Source of the DNA: Cycas panzhihuaensis
Lineage: Eukaryota > Cycadophyta
Direction of reading: 5' to 3'
DNA: 64,000 nucleotides
Assembly (NCBI GenBank): GCA_023213395.1
Contig: CM041465.1
Location: forward strand, 219,549,741-219,613,740
How positions within the stretch are numbered: position 1 is the stretch's first letter; every line of letters starts with the position of its first letter. Of the stretch, positions 57,532-64,000 are shown piece after piece. A program made the translations under genes and the position numbers. Below the pieces are notes generated by a model that saw only the letters and a list, made by a program, of their open reading frames with translations, was not told the origin of the DNA and made no database searches.

Positions 57532-57912
57532 TGGTAGGATACCACTCCTTAATGATAATTGCACACCAATATAATAAGCAAATAACTCCAAAAGAGCACT
57601 TATATTACAATACCCTTCGAGGGGGCAACCTCCCAATTACATGCAAATAACAATGATATTCAAGATATCCTACTCTAAGGATTACACAAATATATATATG
57701 TCTCTATGCTTACTACTCAACCGCCTCCTTATGCATGTGGGATATTACATGAATATATATAGTGCTCAATGACCACTACACAACCTTCTACTTATGCATG
57801 TGGGATATTAAGAAAAGGGAAGAAGTAGAAGAAATAAAGATATAAGAAAGAGAAGAAGTACAAGATATAAGAGAATATAAGAGAAGGTAAGTTAGGGGTT
57901 GGATCCCTAACA
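57532..57912 (-). repeat. LTR with internal tandem duplication
   Basis: 381 bases, TGTTAGGGATCC ... CCTACCA on the element strand. Two adjacent ~64-base copies start AATATCCCACATGCATAAG (57688-57750 and 57752-57814 region) and each ends in a TATATATAT box, so the core promoter looks doubled. Each carries CATGCA, the RY motif bound by plant B3 factors in other promoters. Confidence 0.75.
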
Positions 57913-58680
57913 TCATATATAATTTTGTTCTTGCTAACTTGAACAAATCTTGCCAAAAATAGCTAGTAAATTTTGGGTCTCTATCACTGACTATGATCTT
58001 TAGAAAATCATGCAATCAATATATTTTTTTACTATTTGACTTACCTTCACTGTAATTTGTGTCCTCCTAAAGTATGCATATTTTATAAGTCTGCCCACTA
58101 CTACAAAAATAGAGTCCTTTCCTTCTGATCATGGGAGGACCATAATGAAATCCATAGAAATTTCTTCCCATTTTTAGGTTGGGATATGTAGAGGTTATAA
58201 TAGTCCCAAGCTTTTCACATATTCTCCTTTGTTATATTGACAAATATCACATTCTGATACTTTGTTTAGAATGTTTACATTCATCCCCTTCTAATAAAAA
58301 GAATTCCTTATTTTTTGGTAGGTTTTATTAACTTGTATGTCTTCCTATAGGTGCTATATGAGCCTCATCTACTAAAACCTCCTTTATTTTAGACTTTATG
58401 GAGATAAATACCTTCGTTTTCCATAAAATTAAATCTCCATGCAGATTAATCTTCGATGTCTTTTGAGTTTGAATATTCTCTAACACTTTTTGTGAGAAGG
58501 ATTGCCCTTGTATTCTGTAATCAATTTCTAAATCCAACTAGGAGTTACTACTGTTACTACCTTAAGAGATATTTCCCTATTACTCTCCTCTTGAAGCCTT
58601 GACAAAGTGTCTGTTATGACATTCGCTTTCTCTTTTTTGTATTTAATATTAAAATTGAATATTTACAACTTAATCACCCA
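57913..58680 (-). pseudogene. Gypsy integrase, N-terminal and core part
   Basis: Minus strand: VSECDICQYNKGEYVKS (58225-58275) gives the zinc finger Cys-x2-Cys. WEEISMDFIMVLP (58145-58190) has the first catalytic Asp, DSIFVVVGRLIKYAYF follows, and KIIVSDRDPKFTSYFWQDLF (57950-58010) has the second. The following TKLYMM is where the insertion begins; the Glu-bearing segment is lost or lies in the damaged joint. Confidence 0.85.
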
Positions 58681-59970
58681 TTTTTATTATTTATCCAATA
58701 ATGTTTTTTTATTCAAGAAGTATTTTAGACTATTATAATCTATTCAAACTATGAATTTATTTCCAAGCAGATGTTACCTCCACTGCTGAATTATGTGCAA
58801 AATTGCCAACATCTCTTTATCATATATTAGTTTTAACTTTTCTCTATTGTTCAACTTCCTACTTTGTATGCTATCAGCCAACCCTCTTGTATTAGAACAA
58901 CTCCATTCTTGAATTTGGGAGCATCACATTCTAAGTTAAATGGTTGAGAAAAGTTTGGTATTGCTAGAATCGATACCATAACCATTACCCTTTTAAGGTC
59001 TTTAAAAGCTTTCTTGATTAACGAGTTCCATCTGAATGCATCCTCCTTCGTAAGGTCTATCAGTGGTACTGTGGTATAGGTGTATCCCTTAATAAACATC
59101 TGAAAGAACCCATTTAAATTCATCTTCTTCAAAAGTATATTTTCCCATATTCATATGTAATTTGTGTTTTTCCAAGATTATCAAGACCGCCATAATATGG
59201 TCTAGGTATTCTTCCCAAGTTTTATTATATATCAAGATATCATAAAAAAAAACCAATCCAAATTTTTAAATAATGGTTTAAGTATTGTGCATGGTGCTTT
59301 GAAATGTACCTTAGGTATTCATTAATCTAAATAGTATAACTTTGAACTCAAATAACCCTTGATAAGTATGAAAAGCTATTTTGCAAATGTCCTCTTCTTT
59401 GACATGAATCTGATAATACCCAGATCTGAGATCAATTTGTATAAAATATATTGCTTCATTAATTTCATTGAGCAAATCATCTATCTTAAGGATGGGATAA
59501 TGATTCTTTATGATTAATTTGTTTAGTCCATGATAGTCTACATACATCTTGTAAGATCCATCTTTTTTTGGATTTATCACTACTAGTGATGTAAATAAGC
59601 TTGTATTGTTCATTATCTTTCCCTATGTTAGGAGTTCCCTTATGATATTTTCAATCTTCTTTCTCAAGTGGTATGGTTGTTTGTATAGATGTATGTTTAT
59701 CTGTGCTACACCTAGTACCAATTCAATAGTGTGTTGATGTTTGCATTGGAGAGGGAGCCCTTGAGGTTCCTTAAATACCAAACTATGCTCATTTATGATT
59801 TCTTGTACTTTGAGTGGCACCTCTTCTATTACTATTTTATAGTATGCTAATATGTATATTAAGGGATTCTTCTTCAGTATTTTCTCCATTTGGTATAAGG
59901 ATACCAATTGTACTAGTGGTGAGGCAGGTGCTTGAAGCTTATACTTTTGTCCCTTTCGGTAAAATAACAT
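58681..59970 (-). pseudogene. Gypsy reverse transcriptase and RNase H
   Basis: Open stretches of 115, 100 and 93 codons follow each other. Landmarks: QGLPLQCKHQHTIELVLG (pre-RT), SLFTSLVVINPKKDGSYKMY, DYHGLNKLIIKNHYPI and FIQIDLRSGYYQIHV (motif A, Asp kept). ICKIAFHTYQGLFEF follows, then the motif C region reads FFYDILIY near 59240, where F-x-D-D has become Y-D-I. MNLNGFFQMFIKGY, then PLIDLTKEDAFRW and FNLECDAPK mark the connection and RNase H (Asp in CDA), with IDYNSLKYFLNKKTL near 58700-58760. Truncated by stops between segments. Confidence 0.9.
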
Positions 59971-60349
59971 GAATTACAACATATAATTTATAACTATATT
60001 CTCTAGTGTTTGTAACCATTAAATACCTACGACTGCATCCACGCCTCTAATTAGTATCACGAACAGTCATGTTATTACTAAATAGTTCATGATTTATAAA
60101 TTTATAAACTTGCAGTATCCTCCATATGGAGTAGTTTTCCCATTTATGATAGACACCTGGAATGCATTTAATGGTTGGACTTCTAGTCCTAATTTCTTTG
60201 CTATGGCTTAGTTGATAAAATTATGGGTACTGCCACTATCTGCTAGAATTGCTATTGGATCTCCTTTAATCATCCCTTAGAACTTAATAGTTTGCGGGGT
60301 GACTTACTATCGTGTAATGGCTTGGAAAGAGATTTTTATGTTCTTGGTA
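59971..60349 (-). pseudogene. Gypsy aspartic protease
   Basis: Minus strand AILADSGSTHNFIN (60205-60255) is the retropepsin active site with D-S-G intact. KKLGLEVQPLNAFQV and GVDAVVGI with WLQTLENI (60005-60050) follow, the latter being the usual end of the protease domain before RT. One TAA/TAG lies after HNFIN. Confidence 0.87.
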
Positions 60350-60972
60350 TCCACTTCTAAAAGTTGGTCTACTTTGAATTCTTCTTCTAAATCTTGCTCT
60401 TCTTCTAGAATTTCCCTCTCTTCATTATTAATCATAAACACCTTTCTTACTGGACACTAGTATTCTTGATTCCATTTTTTCCCACACTTGAAGCACACCC
60501 TCTTTTTTATCAATTCATCCCTTGATATTCCATTTGTATCATTCAAAGTTTTTACTGTTAATGGTAGGTCTACCTTTGTACCTAACTTTATCCAATTTGG
60601 GTTTGACCCCTACTGCTAATATATATTTGACTTATATATGTATGTCAATACTGGTTGATTCTCCTTGAATTCTACTTCAATATTTTTGGCCAATTTAATC
60701 ATATGTTGAATATTTATTGGACTCATAGATTTGATGCAAAATCTAATTGGTCCCTCTAATTCACTGATGTAAGTTTCCATAAGATATTCTACTAATATTC
60801 TTTTTGAAATAAGATATTGAAGTCCTTGAAACTACTCTGTATATTCCTATACTAATCCTATTTGTTGTAGCCATATTAATTAGATAAAAAATATGTGCTC
60901 CATGAATCTTCATACTAATTAATCAAGCCTCTTTTTAAATATTCCTAAGATCCTTGAACCCCTGCATTGATC
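60350..60972 (-). pseudogene. Gypsy gag, C-terminal half
   Basis: LMETYISELEGPIRFCIKSM and MIKLAKNIEVEFKE (60680-60800) are the end of the capsid domain. A knuckle follows: VCFKCGKKWNQEY then C (60455-60500), with the zinc-ligand Gly-His lost. An acidic linker (NNEEREILEEEQDLEEEF) leads to protease. The 5' part is cut off at the copia LTR starting at 60973. Confidence 0.8.
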
Positions 60973-61143
60973 TGTTAGAATATTAATGTACATTTGATTT
61001 ATCCCACATGCAAGTGGGTCCTACTCTTCCAATATGACTTGTATTATAAATACACAATATTGTGTATCATACGTAATGTGGTTGTAATGATATTCTCTTA
61101 TGTTCTATTTGTGAAGATTATTTATGCAAGTTGATTTCCAACA
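60973..61143 (+). repeat. Short copia 5' LTR
   Basis: 171 bases, TGTTAGAATATTAATG ... TTTCCAACA, giving TGTT/AACA ends. TATAAATACAC is at about 61033-61043. It shares ATCCCACATGCA with the LTR at 57532-57912. Its 3' LTR is not in the window. Confidence 0.85.
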
Positions 61144-61156
61144 TGGTATCAGAGCC
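61144..61156 (+). promoter_or_regulatory. Primer binding site, initiator-tRNA-Met type
   Basis: TGGTATCAGAGCC, an exact match to the plant copia consensus, immediately after the LTR. This is the best preserved primer site in the window, which suggests a comparatively young element. Confidence 0.92.
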
Positions 61157-61719
61157 AAGTTTAAGTGAAGTTAAGTGAAGAAGCATGGTTGAGCAAGGTG
61201 TTGGTAGGTGAAAACCTAAGATGATTTTAATGTTCGTTGAATAATAATTGAGGCTACATGTATGTCAAAAATTCCGGTTGCATACCTTCTATTGAAGTCA
61301 ATCAATTATGGAATGCTACAAAGCTATAAGTTTCTAATAGGACATTAATTCGTTAATATTTTGGAGGTATTTCTACTTACGCCCATATCTATATAATTTC
61401 TTCTGCTCCCACCTTTATTCTATTAACTTTTATTCCTTATTTTATTCGTATTTACGGTGCCCTATTTTTCTACATGTTACTATATTGATTTATTTGCAGT
61501 TTGGTTGTTGTCCGCTATATTTTTATTGAGTAGTCTATTTATTTTGATCTATTGCACATCACCATCCTCTATTCTATTTTGGTGCCCTAGTCTCTGTGTG
61601 TATTTGCATAGCCAACTATATTTCTTCCGTCACCATGATCCATGATCTGCTCGTTGTAGTAATTACCTCTGCATAGTGATGATTGGATCGCCCACCTGTT
61701 TGCAGGAATTATTATCTGT
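61157..61719. other. Leader downstream of the primer site
   Basis: A GTGAAGTTAA repeat occurs just after the primer site (61162-61182). The rest is T-rich with no domain. A 62-codon plus-strand open stretch (61457-61645) is Phe/Leu/Ser-rich and unassigned. Confidence 0.45.
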
Positions 61720-62342
<623 letters not shown>

Positions 62343-64000
62343 GGTTACACGATTCACTACATTATGAGCGGGATGATCTGCTCTCTGAAAATTTGCCTAC
62401 AAAAACTTGGGCTTCCTTTCTAATTTGCGAGGTTTATAAAGGACAACACTACTTGTAAAATCAGACACTGCTTAACTAAACTGGATTCACACTTAATGAT
62501 AATTAAAGGTTAATAGTAGAATGCACACTACACGAAATTTCCAAATTGTTTCCTTACACCACAAAAATCATCATAACCTATTTCATCCAATCTCACATTC
62601 GTAATATTGAGTCGTCAACGTTTATTTACGCAGTTGTCTATGTATATATTTGAGATTTTTTTTTTATTATTATTATTGATATTACCCATTGAGTTGTGCC
62701 ATAGTCATTATGTCATCATTATGGTTTTCTCCAGCCTGCAATATAGATTTTTCAGTCACTGATTAATATTACCCAGCCATTGATATTTGATTAAGGATGC
62801 AGCCCTAGATATTATGTTGCGTTGCCATTTCACATTATTCAATTCGCATGTTGAATAGAATTTTGATACTTTCACCCTTATATTAATATTTCACCATCAC
62901 TTTTTTATATCTTATAAAATCATTCCTTTTTAAGCCTTGTAACTTTATTTGATACATAAGGTGCCTCTTTATTATTCTATGGTCCTTTACTCCAAGTAAG
63001 TGCTTTGAATATATGGTGCTAAGAGGCATGGTATGACTACAGAAATGATGATTATTTAGTGACTTTATGGCATATATGAATTGAGGGTTCTCTTACATGC
63101 GATTGTATGATATGGGGTGATATAAGTGTTCATTTTGTACTTTTAATTGGCAGCGATGTGGTGACATAAGGCAGAGTTATGACCCTTGTATGCGTTTTGA
63201 GAAGATGAGTGAGCACATTATGATGGTGATATGATATGTTTTGATGTGGCAAAGTGATGATGGTGATGTATTAATGATTTATGATGAAGAGGGTGTAATT
63301 AAGCATATTATGGGTGATTGATGATGTGGTAAAGAGTTCTTTACATGACAAGAGGTGTGTTTGAGAGATAACGTTTGAAAGCTATTAGGATTACATCTTA
63401 AGTTTGGGCATTTGTTGAACATGTTAAGGGCAAGATTTGACATATTTTGATGGTGCATTCTTTAATCAATTTGATGGGCAAAATTGAGGGCATGACAAGG
63501 GCAAGAGAAGGGTAATAAGAGGGCATTGTGATCAAGGTAATGATTGATAAGCAAGTGAGCTATTGTTACGAGAAAGCAATCTTTGGCATTGAGTTGATGG
63601 TGGAGTCCTTACAGTTATGGCTTTATGGCAATATAAGTGAGTGATTTTTTGAAGTAAGTTCTTGGTTTGATGTGTTGACATCGTGACATGAGACAAAGTG
63701 TGAGGTTTTTCATTATTCATTGGTATGAGAATACTTTGATGATATGAGGTATTGATGAGGTGACTATTGAGGCCTTCTTGTGTGTATTTCACATGGGAGA
63801 GTACCTCGGTAATGTGAAATGACATTAACTCATATTTCACACTCTATTGACTTGAGACTTGTTATGGATATATGATGAGGTCTGTGTTTGCATGAGAGAA
63901 TTGATGACTTGGCAATTATGAACCTTGTAACATGTGAGGTCACATGACAAGGTTGGACACTTTGTTGGGTGAGTTAAGGAAGAAATTAGGCATGTGTCAT
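62343..64000. other. Nothing recognised
   Basis: From 62900 on the plus strand is rich in TGATG and GATGTGG-like words (for example 63180-63300), giving a loosely repetitive texture. No coding motif, LTR end or RNA gene was seen. The missing half of the gypsy gag does not reappear, so this stretch may lie inside the copia element that starts at 60973, whose other end is outside the window. Confidence 0.4.
62433..62440 (-). promoter_or_regulatory. Possible TATA box upstream of the CDC48 fragment
   Basis: TTTATAAA stands 91 bases before the ATG in the direction of the fragment. If it is the ancestral promoter, the copy is genomic rather than mRNA-derived. Short palindromic AT motif, so weak evidence. 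Confidence 0.25.

Larger units (their letters stand above)
56725..57912 (-). mobile_element. LTR-leader-poly(A) insertion in the gypsy integrase
   Basis: On the minus strand: an LTR (57912-57532), a primer site (57529-57518), a leader of about 720 bases (57517-56801) and then a run of at least 20 A followed by GCAAAAA repeats (56800-56725). No gag or pol. The surrounding integrase resumes on both sides (TKLYMM at about 57915; KVINKCLEGY at about 56735), with about ten codons lost. The leader is homologous to that of Copia-D, though the LTRs differ. A 5' end with poly(A) could reflect reverse transcription of a short polyadenylated RNA by LINE machinery, but a full LTR argues against a simple transcript copy; internal deletion is the alternative. 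Confidence 0.7.
55485..60972 (-). mobile_element. Chromodomain-type Ty3/gypsy element, 5' end cut off
   Basis: Minus-strand order is gag (60972-60350), protease (about 60290-59980), RT (59970-59150), RNase H (59132-58680), integrase (58300-57913, then 56740-56150), chromodomain (56110-55990), polypurine tract and 3' LTR. That is the order of plant chromoviruses. The integrase is interrupted by an unrelated insertion (56741-57912). The 5' LTR and most of gag are missing because a copia LTR begins at 60973. The target duplication cannot be checked. Confidence 0.87.

Noticed and set aside
58681-60972. Possible endogenous pararetrovirus (Ty3-like protease, RT and RNase H)
   Set aside because: An integrase with chromodomain, a polypurine tract and an LTR follow in the same orientation, and no movement-protein signature is seen, so it is a Ty3/gypsy element.
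60973-61143. Cassandra-type short LTR carrying a 5S RNA promoter
   Set aside because: No 5S A-box or C-box sequence could be recognised; the ends and primer site are ordinary copia.

Overview
This looks like nuclear DNA from a seed plant with a large, repeat-dominated genome. I see no intact host gene, rRNA, tRNA or CRISPR array. Almost everything recognisable is decayed plant retrotransposon: Ty1/copia, Ty3/gypsy of Tat type, Ty3/gypsy with a chromodomain, and one LINE. One fragment derives from a host gene, the N-terminal region of the AAA ATPase CDC48/p97. Nested Class I elements, (TA)n tracts and C-to-T decay would fit a gymnosperm or another giant plant genome, but the species cannot be fixed from the sequence.

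Layout. 1-5840: a Ty3-type polypurine tract with an LTR start, a minus-strand gypsy gag relic (590-1860), a 5'-truncated minus-strand LINE (2287-5330) and anonymous flank. 5841-29067: a minus-strand copia element (Copia-A) with paired 225-bp LTRs and a near-perfect 5-bp target duplication. Its RNase H gene is split by an 18.9-kb minus-strand Tat-like gypsy element (6490-25437), which has ~3.1-kb LTRs, a tRNA-Asp-type primer site, a polypurine tract and its own near-perfect 5-bp target duplication. Between integrase and 3' LTR the Tat element carries two unusual things: a tandemly duplicated ~1-kb module, each copy with an extra RNase H, and an antisense gene with its own TATA box and splice signals, encoding a plant-mobile-domain-like protein with an acidic/Gly-rich tail and a coiled coil.

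29068-31254: anonymous flank, then a copia LTR with primer site. 31255-56261: a direct tandem duplication of ~12.4 and ~12.6 kb. Each unit holds a plus-strand copia gag-pol relic, a copia LTR, a minus-strand copia (Copia-D) with 169-bp LTRs, another LTR, and the 3' LTR plus integrase/chromodomain end of a minus-strand gypsy. The units differ mainly by growth of a (TA)n tract inside the Copia-D reverse transcriptase. 56262-60972: the rest of that gypsy (integrase, RNase H, RT, protease, gag), interrupted by an LTR-leader-poly(A) insertion. 60973-64000: a copia LTR with primer site, then the CDC48 fragment (61720-62342, minus), then sequence in which I recognise nothing.

Nothing here works as an operon. 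The coding parts are single polyproteins broken by stops and frameshifts. Order of events from nesting: Copia-A inserted, then the Tat element inside it; in the other half, the copia and gypsy elements accumulated and decayed, then the 12.4-kb tandem duplication arose, then the microsatellite diverged. Protein identities come from translating by eye and recognising family motifs; no database search was run.
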